NCBI GenBank assembly: GCA_036365515.1
Contig: CM070873.1
Location: forward strand, 225,943,876-226,007,875
Origin: Torymus aiolomorphi
Lineage: Eukaryota; Arthropoda; Insecta; Hymenoptera; Torymidae
DNA length: 64,000 nt
Direction of reading: 5' to 3'
Position numbers and translations under genes: made by a program. The notes beneath the pieces are model-generated. The model was not told where the DNA came from, ran no database searches, and saw only the letters and a program-made list of their open reading frames with translations. Shown one piece after another: positions 1-12,190 of this stretch; the first letter of the stretch is position 1, and each line of letters begins with the position of its first letter.

Positions 1-852
1 CTATAACATTTAATTTAAATAAAACGCGAAGTGTTTTAACTTCAATATCTAAAATTAGTTTATGTACATATTCATATTACGAACCCACCATCAATCTTAT
101 TGCACTAAGACCTATCATATGTTAGTAAGAAAATTAAAATAGAGAATTTGATTTTATATAAATCTCTAAGCGCTAATATAAAGCTCTATATAAAGCACTA
201 ATATTTTTCGACAAACATTTTGATCATCTTCGAGGGTATTGCATTCTAGTGCTAAATTGCTGTCACACAAGTTTTAGTTGCTACTCTATCATTAGCAGAA
301 TTCATGAAATCAAATAATATAATATTTGTCGGAATTTAAGTGCAGTGCAAGATCTATAGTTTATAGATTTTAAATTATTTTTGTAGGTGGTTTCTTTACA
401 ATTTGTTTTCAATAAGAGTATTTTTAGAGATTTCTACTTCTTTTTTATAATAAATTGCTTTTAGTAAGTTAAATATATTAAATAAAATGGATTTAGTATT
501 CTGGGTTTGTGGTTATAGTGATCAAAGATTGTAATAATAAGTTATAGAAGCAACAATAAATTTTTAAAAAATTGTAAAGTTTATAGAAAAAGTAATTAAT
601 TTTATACTACAAAGAAAACAATTCTTAAGGTTTATTGCTCAGTCTATGTAAGCAGATAAACAAAAACCAAAATTGCTTATTTATGAACGTTTTGTAGTAT
701 TTGTATAGTTAACAAGGCAAAGGAATTCTCGATTTGAAAATTCGTATCTCGAAGACTATCACTTTTATTTTTAAAAAGAAAAAAAATTTGGTTGTGTTAA
801 ATATAAAGAATTAGTTGATTCAGAATTACTGATAATATTAGATAATATACAA
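1..852. other. AT-rich non-coding stretch
   Basis: About 850 bases of AT-rich sequence. No reading frame with coding character, RNA gene or clear repeat was seen. The foldback element that follows begins at about 853. Confidence 0.6.
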
Positions 853-2463
853 TATACAAGGTATCTATTAAATATGGGAACCCCTGAATATATTTTTATA
901 GGAAACTTTTTTCGATAAAACTTTATAAAAACAACAATTTTCTTGTAGGATTTCAAAAGCTGAATCAACTGTGATCTTAAACTTGACGCTGGAGGTCATT
1001 TTAAAGTCAACTTTATTTTTTCAAACGGAATGTGCATATTTTCATGACAGATTCGGATTCTACGACGCAAAATGAGAATCTTTTACTGATAACATTTTTT
1101 TCTGAAAATGCTCCATTTGACCCTAAAATGACATTCAAACTTCGAAAAACGTCACTACGGGGTGTCCCAAAAGTTCCGGGACAGTCGAATAACTCGTCGG
1201 GAAAGAATTTTCGCTGATAACACTAAATGGGGAAGATTTAAGATTTGGAAAAAGCTATGAGGAAGAATGACCATTTTTTGGGACATACTAAACTTTTTGG
1301 CCTTCGCGAGTTCCAAGTTCAATTTTATAAACGGGAACCCCTATTTTTTACTCCGATTTCGTTTTCAGTACAAAAATTTAAGTTCAGATAGGTATTATTG
1401 ATGGCATCCTTGGCCAGATTTGTATATTTTTTCCATAAAAATGTGTTATTTCAGGTGAGTATAGTGGTTTTACAGCATATTCTTACATTTTAGTCAGAAA
1501 CATTAAGATTAAGGTCCCAAAATCTGTTTTGGGCCTTACGGGTCTATTATCTCTTTTTTCTTATAAAATTTTGTCATTTTGAGTGACAAGTGGTTTTGGG
1601 ATGTATTCTCGCTTCCGAAAGCTACTTACCACTTAACAAATCAGATATTGGGCTGATGAGGCCCATAGCAGGTTTGGGGTCCCGAACTTTAATTTTTAGA
1701 ATTATAGTGCGGGAATACATTCTAAACCACTTATCACGGAAGAAAAAACCGATAGTAGTCCCATACGGCTCAAAACAAGTTTTGGGTTTTGGTTTTGGTT
1801 TTCTGACTAAAATATGAGAATATGCTATAAAACCACTACCCATCTGAAATAACACATTTTTATAGGAAAAAACATACATTGGGGCCAAAAGACCCACAAA
1901 CTGGCCAAGGATGCGATCAATAACACCCATCTGAACTTAAATTTTTGCCCTGAAAACGAATTTGGATTAAAAAATAAGAGTTTCCATTTATTATATAAAA
2001 ATGAATTTGGGACTCGCAAAGGCTCAACATTTTAGTAGGTCCCAAAAAATGACCATTCTTCCTGATTGCTTTTTCAAATCTGAAATCTTCCCCATTTAGT
2101 GTTTTTAGCGAAATACTTTCCCGGCGATTTCTTCGACCGTCCCGGAATTTTTGGGACATCGCGTAATGAGGTTTTTCGAAGTTTGAAGGACATTTTAAGG
2201 TCAAAGGGAGCATTTTCAGAACAAAATGTTCTAAGTAAAAGCTTCTCAGTTTTCCGCGTAGAATCCGAATTTGTAATGAAAATATTCATGTTCCATTTGA
2301 ACAAATAAAGTTGGCCTTCAAGATCAAGTTCAAGGTCAAGTTTAAGATCACAGTCTGATTCAGCTATTGAAATCCTACAATTGTTGTCTTTAAAGTTTTA
2401 TCGAAAAAACGTCACTATAAAAATACATTCAGGGGTTCCCATATTTAATAGACTCCTTGTATA
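853..2463. mobile_element. 1.6-kb foldback (imperfect palindrome) element
   Basis: The left half (853 to about 1650) reappears in reverse complement in the right half (about 1660-2463). Matching blocks include TATACAAGG with ATATGGGAACCCCTGA at the left end against TCAGGGGTTCCCATAT with CCTTGTATA at the right. Others are the CCCAAAAGTTCCGGGAC / GTCCCGGAATTTTTGGGAC pair and the AGTGACAAGTGGTTTTGGGA / AAACCACTTATCACGG pair near the centre. Arms are roughly 800 bases and visibly diverged, with small indels. The many short reading frames inside appear on both strands and are by-products of the symmetry. No transposase was recognised, so it is best read as a non-autonomous foldback DNA element. 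Transcription across it would give a long hairpin RNA. Confidence 0.75.
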
Positions 2464-3114
2464 TACGATGTAAGATGCATTTAATGTTGAATGTGTACAA
2501 GAATATAAAGAGAAGGGAATTTAAAGTACTTTTAAATTTTCTTTTTTGCACAGAAACATTTTTGTTACTTTCAGTTTCGTTTTTTCTAAAAAGTAATTTT
2601 ACCAAAATCATTTTTGAGTCAACATCAGTTTCCAATTTTTCAAGAGTCTGCAGTTATTTAAAGTTATCATGGCGAGTTTTATTCGTTCTGCATTGCAACG
2701 TTAATATATATTGGAACGCAATGGATCTGTCCTTTTTAACTCAGCAATGACGACCAATAGTTTCAAGTAAGTTTTGAATTAGCAGAGCTACAGTAAGATT
2801 AACAACTAAAAAATTTTCAAATATTGAAAAGCTGGGTACGAGTGTCTTTGTCAATCTCCGTGGCCCGTATTCGAACCCGATGATGTGTAGCTTAATTGAT
2901 ACAGTTAACTGACATAGTTTTGTACTTCATTCCACTTTTTTCTTTTTCTAATTGCTTTGATTGTCTATTATTCGTAAAGACTTGAAATACTTGAAATAGA
3001 AAATCAAAAATTCTAGAAAGTACAAAATTCGACATTTTTATACATCTTCCAATGTAACAAAAATAAGTGCACAACTCTTTTAACTATGAGATAAAATAGC
3101 TTTTAACTAATTCG
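2464..3114. other. AT-rich non-coding stretch
   Basis: No gene supported. A short segment near 2835-2885 has a weak B-box-like GTATTCGAACCCG but no tRNA fold around it. Confidence 0.5.
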
Positions 3115-3870
3115 GTGCAAAAGCTGCAATCGCTGTACAATTTTTTCAAAATATCTTCTCGGTATTTCACACATACTCGAAGGATCAGGAAATCAGTTAA
3201 GGCTTCGCAAATCGCCTTATGCGCTCACTCGCTTGCTCTGAAACGGCCCAACGTTGTAACCGCGCGTGCGCACGCTTCTCGGAGTAGCCTGGAGTGTTGC
3301 TAATTCATTAACGAAGTGTAACGTTGCACGAAGAGAGCGCAGCGGCAGCAGCCCGCAGCAAGATCATCATCGCCTGGCGCTCTCCCTCTCTCGAAGGTGC
3401 GCTCAGGTGTCCACACGCACGGGTTAGTTCTTGCGTCGCGGTGCTAAAAGGATTTAATAGCAGATTACTGGTCTGCGCCTGGCTTCACTACTCTAGTTTC
3501 TCCCTCTCCCACACCGGCTGCCGCCAACTCAATTTCGAGCGCGGCGCGTACATGTGTGTATGTATATATATGCGCTTTATTCCAGCACTAGCCGTTCGAT
3601 TCTACGTGTATGTGTCTATACATGTGGGCGAGGAGCGTGCATTTGGTGGTTCGCGAAATTTCGTCGGTTACGCCGAGTGTTGTTCGTCTATCGGCCGCAC
3701 TCTTTTCGAACTGCGCCAACGCGCTCCCGGAGAAAATTAGTTTTGTTTCTGGGAATGACATTCCGCGGATAGGTTGTTATAGTCGGCGGTGCAATTTCCG
3801 TGTCGTTTCGGGGAAAACCGGCGCGAAAATCGCTTTGGTCGCATATAGCGGGCTAGAGGCTTTAGATTAG
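3115..3870. promoter_or_regulatory. GC-rich block, possible regulatory region
   Basis: This block is clearly more GC- and CpG-rich than its AT-rich surroundings. Several overlapping frames stay open for 60-138 codons, but they are Ser/Arg/Cys-rich, unrelated to each other, and none has domain character or matching splice sites. Such islands in insect genomes often mark promoters, enhancers or 5' untranslated exons. No definite TATA or initiator could be assigned. Confidence 0.3.
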
Positions 3871-5757
3871 GAATAGAACTGCTAGAACCGGTAATTGTTT
3901 GTTTTCTTGTTATTGTTATACCAATTAGCTCTGTTTCTATAAATTACTTATAAAAACAGTTTTGACAAGACCTTTCCCACGTGCGATGTCATATTAGTTT
4001 TCGTTGGGTAAAATTTTCAGCTGTTAATTTATTGGTTTTCATTCAAAATCTATAATGTTTTGAGCGATTTAGAAATGACTGTGTGAAAATATAACTTATT
4101 TATTAAGATTTTATTGAGGAATATTTGGGATCGTCAGTCTTAAAATATAATATGATACCTACTTCTAGTATAGTCAAATGTAATAAAAATTACCGAATAA
4201 ATTATACATTATCGTGATTAATTTTTCATTGGATATCGTTGGCATTTGAATTAACGAAGTGAAATTGGAAAATTGAAAAACGAATAGGATATGGCTAATG
4301 CTTAAAGTCAGTGAAAAGTCAAAGTCGTTAAAAGAAATGGAGAAGCGAGAAAGAAATGAAGAGGGAAGCCTATATAGGGTAACTAATGTAATGGAGATCG
4401 AAGATAAGAGTCTGGAAGGTGATGAGATCTCTTTCAAGGAGATCCGATGAAAGAAGTCATTTCAATGAGATCGTCCATCATAATTAAGTGATTACTTAAT
4501 TCTGCTGCAAGGCGAGAAAATTAGTTTTTATTTATTTATAATTTTCTCGTGTGTAATTTAATCATTCTATATACACTATATAATAGCTTGCAGAAACTAT
4601 AGTTACAGAATACCATAGAAATTAAACTTGAAATTTAATTACGTAAATTTGAAAAGAATGGAAAATTATGCGTTCAATCTACGCCCATAACTAGAAATAA
4701 GAATATGTATACCTAGGGAAGAGTTGTCCATTCACGGCCAGCGCATAGTACCGACCACCACGCGTTTCTCGCATCTGACGATATGTGACGGTTTCCAGCA
4801 ACTATGGTTGAATAAAAAATATTATTTAATTAAACGTGTTACTCGCCCCATATTTTAAATAAATAATTTACAAAGTTAGATTAGAATTTAGTTCTATATG
4901 TTCTTTAAATATTGAGGAATAAATCAACGTGTTCCCGGGTCGATTAAAGCTCTTGGCTGAGTAAAATTTAAAATCAAATAATGTCTTTTTTGTTCAGTAT
5001 TAGTGGCCACTACATTAATACCTGGTACCGACCGTTCATTGCGTATGGGAATATGTTGACTGTTGATGCCAACTAAAATAAATCAAATATAGGTATAATA
5101 AAGGTAAATGAATAATCAAGAAATGTTGTAATAACTAATATGGATGTTCTAGCGTAATACTTTTAAAACATTTTGTCGTTTATTACTGTGTATTCAGGAT
5201 TGCTGAAAGCCGAAATTCCATCAAATCTTTAGGCGGCCTTTACTATGGGTAACATTTTTTTAGGGCAGCAAAAAAGTCAACATTTTGATTCTGTTAGATA
5301 GCTCATTCCACTTGAAGGAGCGTTTTCTTTTTTTGAGACGTCAATTTATAGACGGATTTGGTATGGGTGCCGATACTAGTCAACTATCCCCTAAATATAG
5401 ATTACCAAAGTTTTGCTAAACTATAAGTATTAAAAATAGCTATAGTAGTTATAAAAACTTTTAATATAGTATCAAAATTTCTTCAAAATTTCGTACGAAA
5501 CTACCGAAAAAAAATGATTACTTAAATGTTAAAAACAAAATTATTTTAATTAATTGTATTACAACAAATATACTTATTATGCATATATTAGCTGCATTCC
5601 GATATCCTTATACGAGTAACATAAACAATTCTGAATAAATACTGAATACATACTTTGATAATGTAACGAAAGGTTCTACAAGATTATATTTATCGAATAT
5701 TTATTTCCGAGATAATTACAGACAATATTGATAGCAAAATTAGCATAGATTCCGTTT
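3871..5757. other. AT-rich non-coding stretch
   Basis: Nearly 1.9 kb of AT-rich sequence with no supported gene or clear repeat. Confidence 0.5.
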
Positions 5758-6590
5758 GGATGCGCAACAACTACCGCGCGAATATTCATGAGGCTGGTGG
5801 ATGGAGACAAAAATCCATGACACTATATGTGCCCGGAACAGTCATAGTAGGACGGCATCAAAGATCCGACCCCATTGTATATACCTATATAGGTGTACGA
5901 GCGCACGATAAAGCGAATGATAAACTAGTGGGCCATAGAAAATAACTTTGATGCGCACAAAGGCTCGTGCTGACTGGCACGCACGCGCAGCGTGTAAAAG
6001 ACACGTCGGGCGACAAGGAAAAGAACGCGCTATCACTGGCGTTATAGGTACGTGGGAAAAGAGGAGAAAAAACTGGAAAATGCAAAATCGCCCGTACGGA
6101 GTCTCGCGGGCGCACGAACGCGCGCTCCGGTATATCGGGTTTCACGCTTGCTTTTCTGCTTGCAGGCTCGCGCAAGCGCATCGAACAAACTCCAAAGAAC
6201 GCGATTGCTGTACATATCTCTCTCTCTCTCCCTCTCTCTCTTCTCTCTATCTCTCTCTCTCTCTCTCGAACGCGCGCTTTCCAAAGCTGCGCGTCCGTTG
6301 GCGTTGTGCGTGTAGCTTTATGGGCAAAAAAGGAGGACTCACGATATTATTACTAGTAGTCGTTCCTTTGTGAGCGGATAAAGTGCAAGGTACGGACGGG
6401 AACACAGGCCTTCATTATCGCAGCTGGCGTTTGCTCATTTACTTTGGAAAAGGGGCGCGGGGGCATTTGATCTAGAGTCGGTTAAAGTTTCAAAGGGAAG
6501 GTTTTCGTGTGTTATTATTCTAGTCGACGGAGTAAACTTAATAAAGGATGGCGAGAGAGGCGGAGAGAACGAGAGGAGGGCAGGTGAGAT
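5758..6590. promoter_or_regulatory. GC-rich block with CT microsatellite
   Basis: A GC/CpG-rich island with a CT-rich run at 6217-6267, followed by a short ATG frame with signal-peptide character (6320) and a consensus-like donor (GGCAG|GTGAGA) at 6583-6589. These are features expected of a 5' untranslated or first-exon region. The long frames in it are CT-repeat by-products (Ser/Leu or Arg/Glu runs). It could belong to the VWC gene 22 kb downstream or to nothing. Confidence 0.3.
6320..6369 (+). CDS. Candidate signal-peptide first exon (weak)
   Basis: An ATG at 6320 opens a 17-codon frame reading MGKKGGLTILLLVVVPL: a basic start followed by a Leu/Val core, as in a signal peptide. It then meets TGA. 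A GTGAGC donor at 6370 would splice before that stop and leave phase 2. The first mapped exon of the VWC gene needs phase 1, so at least one unseen exon would have to lie between. The context before the ATG (GCTTT) is poor. A chance hydrophobic frame is quite possible. Confidence 0.15.
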
Positions 6591-8141
6591 TTTTGTTGGA
6601 TTGAAAAACTTTAGTTGGCTAATTGGAGGAAACTAAGAATTAATAAGACGCTTTAATCTTTTATTTGACGGTTATTTTGTTCCCAGAAAATGGAGGTAAT
6701 TGCGTATTCGTTTGATTATTTCATTAATTATTACGTATTGTTACTGTTACAAGTTGATTTTATATTATTCTGATTAATCTATTATGTATGATGAAAAAAC
6801 CGCTCCCGATTCATTGGTACGTCACTTCTTCAAACTTAATTATGCACTGATTTCTTATATTTATTTTTAATTCCAATTTTTTGCTCTTTCTGATATACTT
6901 TTTACTAAATTAATTGTATTAATTATAAAACAAAAACACAGTAATGAATCAAAAATAGATTTTTGACCGGAAATGAGATAGAAAGAAACAAAAATAATGA
7001 GCTTTGTTTCATTAAAACCGGTTAAGGGGATGTGGAATACCGACCTCTATTATGCGACCTACCGTACCGGCCGGACAGCAGTAATTCGTTATAACTCGAT
7101 TATTACTACGATTAACGACTTATCCGAATTCACTTACCCTTCTGATAATGTGATTATCTATCATTTTCCAAAGTTTTGAGTCCAAATTTAAAGGTGCCCT
7201 TGAAATTTTTTTCGAATAATCAATTATTCGAAAAAAATATTCGACGAATAATGCCGATCTCTGTTTTCGACGCAGAGAATGATAACCATTCGTTATTCTC
7301 CCTCAAGCCAACGTAGCATTTAGCCCGTCTAACTTTGTTGGGTTTTCGTATATATTCAGAATCGCAATTTCAAAAACTTTTAATTTATAAAATGTAAAGT
7401 ATTATTATTTCACAAACTCAGTCCTCTAACGTTATGCAAGCAGTTATTCATATAATATATATTGAAACTTATATTTGCATGAAAAGCATAAACATCAAAA
7501 GCAGCGTTTTGCAGTGTTGAAAATAGTATACATCTATATTGTACGCATGAATATAGACAGTAGGTATGTGTGAGCGCGCGACTGTATCGAGAGCGCGCAA
7601 TGTCGTATGAGTCCGAATGTAAACATGTACCTCTCCCCTTCCTAGTGTGTGCGTGAGCAAGCATTAAGTCGAGGAGCAGCGAACGATACGCTGCTCTCTC
7701 TCTCTCTCTCTCTACTGCCGTACGCCGAACGGAAAGCACCTTGCGCTAGGCGCTATGAAGCGCCCGTCTTATTTTATACTTAAGCCTAAATAAATAAGTC
7801 ATTCTTTTATACCTTAAATGTGTCTCTCCATCATTAATAATAATACCACACCTCAACATGCAGGCTGCGGATTACGTTTCCGTTATGTATAAACTTTTGG
7901 TTTTCACGTATGTTTCAATAGTACAGAGTACTATTAGAGTACTATGCCAGTCATAATAGCTTTTTGTAGCTGTAGCTTCTGATACTTTAGATGAAAATGA
8001 ACGGTCATAAAAAGAAAAAAAGTATCCATGACAGCCCTTCTATAAAAAATACTTTGTTTATGATTAAATTAAGAATAATAATGATTATTAAGAGAATATT
8101 AATTTAACTGTATCCAACAAGAGAAAGTTTTAAAATAATTT
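6591..8141. other. Mostly AT-rich non-coding stretch
   Basis: No gene supported. It contains a near-perfect short hairpin at 7207-7236 and a CT run near 7692-7714 at the edge of a modestly GC-richer segment (7560-7760). Confidence 0.5.
7207..7236. repeat. 14-bp perfect inverted repeat
   Basis: TTTTTTCGAATAAT and its exact reverse complement ATTATTCGAAAAAA are separated by two bases (CA). The motif ATTCGA/TCGAAT recurs just downstream (7237-7250). It could fold as a small hairpin; no known element is recognised. Confidence 0.6.
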
Positions 8142-8384
8142 TTTTGCCTAGTGGGCCGAAAGTACCACTTTCGCTCCTGGCGCCCGGTCGCGAAGGTTGT
8201 ATTTTCGGCCTCGCTAGGCAAAAAAAATAGTATACGCTCCTTCGGCTCGGGTGGCAATTTACACGAGCTGTGGACTGTCCAAGTTTTTTCCTCCCTTGGT
8301 GCGTAATATACTACTTGTAACACAGACACGATTTTCGCGTTTTTTTGTACCTGAAAAAGTATTCTAATTTAATATTTTTGGCGG

Positions 8385-8477
8385 GCGCCAAAATATCGGA
8401 GCGGGTGTAAAAGTACCGTAGCGGGCGTAAAAGAGACGGAGCGGGAGCAAAAGTGCCGGAGCGGGTGTAAAAATTAC
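8385..8477. repeat. About four copies of a 20-bp tandem repeat
   Basis: A unit of the form CGGAGCGGGTGTAAAAGTAC repeats about four times with 2-5 changes per copy (GCGGGTGTAAAAG, GCGGGCGTAAAAG, GCGGGAGCAAAAG, GCGGGTGTAAAAA). It lies inside the palindrome chain. Confidence 0.6.
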
Positions 8478-10183
8478 TTTTTTGAAACTCCGTGCGAGAA
8501 GTTCGATTTCTCGCACGCTGCGTTAAACGATGCGTGCAAAAATCTCACTTCTCGCACGTCGTGTCAAAAAATACGGTTCGACACTTGTGTGAGAAGTTGA
8601 TTTTCTCCTCGTGTGACCTTTTCACCCTCGCTTCGCTCGGGTGCAAACAGTCACACGAGGGGAAAATAAAATCCTCGCACTAGTATCGAAACGTACTATT
8701 TTCACACAGCGTGCGCAAAACACGGCTTTTCATGCTTGTTTTCCGTGCGCAAAGCACTAGATTTACACACTCTATGAGGAAGCGTGCGCAAAGCGTTCGC
8801 TTTGCACACTGCTTTGCACACTCAGTGCGAAAAACGTTTACTTTGTACACTGTTTCACACACTACCGCTTCAAAACAAATAACAAAACATAACAGTTCGT
8901 ATACGCGCATTCCACGAAAATTAACGCGCTACATGCTAAGCCTGATCAAAACAAACAATCTTACTAGTTAAACTCAAAATGTGCTGAGCTCCATGCGGTC
9001 AGTCGAGCAACTGGCTCGACTGACCGCATAAATAAATAAATGCATGTATAAATTTGTTTACATGAATTTGTTAATTGATTAACACAGTTTTTTTTTGTTT
9101 AAATAAAATTCACATTTAAGTTAAATAATACTTTTATTACATTTTTTTTACCTTTTTCACCTTTTTTACCTTTTTTATATTTACTTGCTCGTCTTTTCGT
9201 CGACAAAATCGACTTGCGCTTCGTTTCATATTACTTATTTATTTTTATGTATTGTTATTTTAATAGGTTTGCCGTATTTTGCGCACTTCTGTGAAAAAAT
9301 AGTATACGCAACACGTGCGCAAGGTGATCCACGCATTAGTTGCGTAATGTACTATTTCGCACGCCGGGCCGAAAGTATCACATTCCCTCCCGGTGTAAGA
9401 ACGGGAGTGTGTATTTCCAGCCCGTTGTTGCGATATAGTATATTACGCAACTAGGGAGGTAAAGAGTTGGCCAGGCCCAGAGCACCTGTAAATTGTGCAT
9501 GCGAAGCCGCCCAAAAATGATGTTGTGGCCCACATATTTGCAACAGTATGGGCAATATATTGGCAATATATGGGCCACACTGCCCACATTAGTGCAGTGT
9601 ATGGGCAATATGTGGCTCCGGCGCCTAAGCCGAATATTAGCCATACTGTTTCCCATATCATGTCCATATTAGTCCCATATTTTTTTTCTTCAAGTGTGGG
9701 ATACATATAAGTATTATGTGAGAAAACTATGGCCCATATTCGGCTGAGGCGCCGGAGCCACATATGGCCCATATATTGCCCACAAATTTTTTTTACGCGG
9801 GACATGTGCTCTGGGGTGACCCTCTTTATCTCCGTGTTGCGTATACGATTTTTTTGCCTGGCGAGGCCGAAAATACAACCTTCGCGATCGGGCGCCGAGA
9901 GCAAAAGTGGTACTTTTGGCCCGTTAGGCAAAAGGATAGTATACGCACCATGGGGAGAAAGAGGGCCAGCCCATGGCTTGGGTAGCAATGTGCGCGTAGT
10001 ATGGACTGGCCAACTCTTTCTCTTCCTAGGTACGTAATATACTATTTTGAACTTTGGGAGCAAAATTCCATTTGCGGTACCTGTATACCGAGCGCAAAGT
10101 ACCCGATTCCCGCCCTAGGGCGCAAAGTATCACTTTACGCCCGCTAAAGAGGCATCCAAATCGAATTTCCCGCCCCGAGTTTC

Positions 10184-10347
10184 AAAATAGTATATTGTGT
10201 GCCAAGGGCGTAAAGTGGGTCTTTTTAGACCGAGTGTGGGGTTGCAGATGAGCCGAAGGCGAGTGCGTTTGCGAACCGAAGATGAGTATTGCAACCACAC
10301 GAGGTCAAAAAACCCACTTAGCCCTTGGTGCACACCATATTTTTTGT
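10184..10347. repeat. Long palindrome unit
   Basis: The left arm begins AAAATAGTATATTGTGTGCC and continues with AAGGGCGTAAAGTGGGTC and GTGTGGGGTTGCA. The right arm returns TTGCAACCACAC, then GGTCAAAAAACCCACTTAG, then CCCTTGGTGCACAC and ATATTTTTT. Arms are about 60 bases with small mismatches around a loop near 10250-10285. The loop itself has GATGAG/CTCATC-like symmetry. Confidence 0.7.
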
Positions 10348-10428
10348 ACCGCAAGTATAGATTTTTGCGTTTCTTCAAAATATCGATAATTTTCTTAAAC
10401 AATCTTGAAAACTCCATTCAAAAACGAC

Positions 10429-10563
10429 AGCGGGCGCTTTTCGATTTTTTACCACCCGCTACTGCGAGCAACGAGCGCTTTTCGATTTTTACCGTCCACT
10501 ACGGCGAGCAGCGGGCGCTTTTCAGTTTTTACCGCCCGCTGGTTGACAAGCGGTCGCTTTCGG
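10429..10563. repeat. 40-bp tandem repeat, about 3.3 copies
   Basis: Units start at about 10430, 10471, 10511 and 10550 and read GCGGGCGCTTTTCGATTTTT followed by ACC, CCGCT and a GCGAGCA or TTGACAA tail. Within each unit GCGGGCG...CCCGC-type arms are inverted, so each repeat could form its own hairpin. Confidence 0.65.
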
Positions 10564-11640
10564 CTCTATTAAGGTAATTGTGTCAAAAAACGAGTTTCTT
10601 AGGAAGCTTTTGAAACTTCGAGCACACGTTCGTCTTGCCGATGCCCATGCGTGTGCGAAATTTCCAAGAGATGACACGTGCCGATTTTGAGATATTCAAT
10701 ATCAAAGTTGGACATTTTAACATGGGAAGCATAGGAACAACCACCGGAAAAACAGCACTTAAATTCATTGGAAAACGTTTCTTAAGATAATAACAAAAAA
10801 TTAACCTATTATTTATCATTATGGTTAAAAGCTTGTCACCAAAATTCAGAGATATGACCCGTATAGTTTCCGAGAAAAGCTATTGTAAAGGTCATATAAG
10901 TATGGAATATTTGAGCTAAGACAGATTCGAGAGAGGAAAACATACAAAAAATGCGTTTTTCAAGTAACTGTATGTTTGCGTATTATTTATAGGCATACTG
11001 TACACTCACATTCTTTTATACACACGTGTGTTACTCTGATTTGTTTAGACTATGATGCATTAACTATTGTAGTGAGCACCCTGCGTCATTGTAGACCGTA
11101 CCCTAAAGACACAACTACCTTAATAAATTCAAAAAAATAGTGCGAAAATAGTGCTTGCGGTACAACAAATATTATATGCAACACGAACGCTAGGGGACAC
11201 CCTCGTCGCTATTGTCGCCCGAGCCCGAGCGAAGCGACAAACTCGATTTCTTTCTAAAATGTTGAATTCGAAATATGTTCTATCCAAAATATTATCATAC
11301 ACCTGGACCAAACGACTAATTCGGCTATAAACAGCCACAAATAAGAAACGTTTAGCAGTCAGTATTATAGGTGCTTGCTTGTATAATGAAACTTTTTTCT
11401 TTATAAATGGCTGTTTAAATCGCACCACTTATTCACAACAAAAAACATAGGCATGCATCTAAGTTGCTGCTCTTATTAAGAAACCCCGTTCGCAACTCAA
11501 ACAATGCGGCCCTAAAAATCCAACTTATCCAACTCCATAATACAACGGTTTAATTAAAACATTCAAAATAACCAAGTGAAAACAATCCCCTTGGAAGCGT
11601 CGTCAAAGTGAATGCATTTTCGGAAGATAAATTAATAAAA
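10564..11640. other. Non-coding stretch
   Basis: No supported gene. The segment 10600-10760 has a different, more balanced base composition and may be old transposon sequence. The family was not recognised. Confidence 0.45.
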
Positions 11641-11723
11641 GTCACACACAACTCTCTGGGAAACTCCTAGCGCGTACAACTCGAAATTTCTTAAACCGCT
11701 CTTCTGACGAGCTGAGAGCGGCG

Positions 11724-11783
<60 letters not shown>

Positions 11784-12140
11784 GCACACAGGCAAAGCTT
11801 CGCCGCGATTTGCGATGCGAAAGACAAAGAGAGTCAGTCGGCGGCTGCGACGACGACGGCGACGCGGCAGCGGCGGCGAAAGAGCAAGAGTACACAGTGC
11901 ATATTTTATCGAGAGGCGGCAGCGGCAGTCGTTGCACACAGTGAAAGGATCAGGAAGCGCGCTAGGGTAAATAGTGCGCGTGCCCGCGGGGGCTCGATAT
12001 CGTGCGCGCGCGCACGGTGTATATGCACATAACACGCATCATGCGTGAGCGCGTGTAATAGATGACTACATACGATTATCCGTAAGATATGAGACCATTC
12101 TTTCCTTTTTCCTTCATCTCCTCCTTTGCTCTCTCTGTCC

Positions 12141-12190
<50 letters not shown>

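Larger units (their letters stand above)
8142..10347. mobile_element. Chain of nested palindromic elements with AATAGTATA-type ends
   Basis: This 2.2-kb tract is built from adjoining palindromes. Junctions of the form AATAGTATAC (8228, 9298, 9934, 10186) alternate with inverted forms such as GTAATATACTA or GTAATGTACTATT (8307, 9346, 10034). Units include 9297-9360, whose ends AAATAGTATACGCAAC and GTTGCGTAATGTACTATTT are inverted. Another pair is 8150-8225, starting TTGCCTAGTGGGCCGAAAGT, which recurs inverted at about 9850-9935. A further pair is 9603-9645 against 9728-9780, containing GGCTCCGGCGCC and GGCGCCGGAGCC. A hairpin at 8601-8666 has CTCCTCGTGTGAC arms around CTCGCTTCGCTCGG. No transposase frame is seen; open frames on both strands reflect the symmetry. 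The family was not recognised. Confidence 0.75.

Noticed and set aside
2835..2885. Possible tRNA or SINE remnant
   Set aside because: Only a weak B-box-like string; no A box or cloverleaf.
5948..6315. Long overlapping frames in the CT-rich GC island
   Set aside because: Ser/Leu and Arg/Glu runs come from the CT microsatellite read in different frames; no domain or codon bias.
9443..10063. 206-codon reverse frame
   Set aside because: It lies across the palindrome chain, and open frames on both strands there mirror each other; no domain seen.
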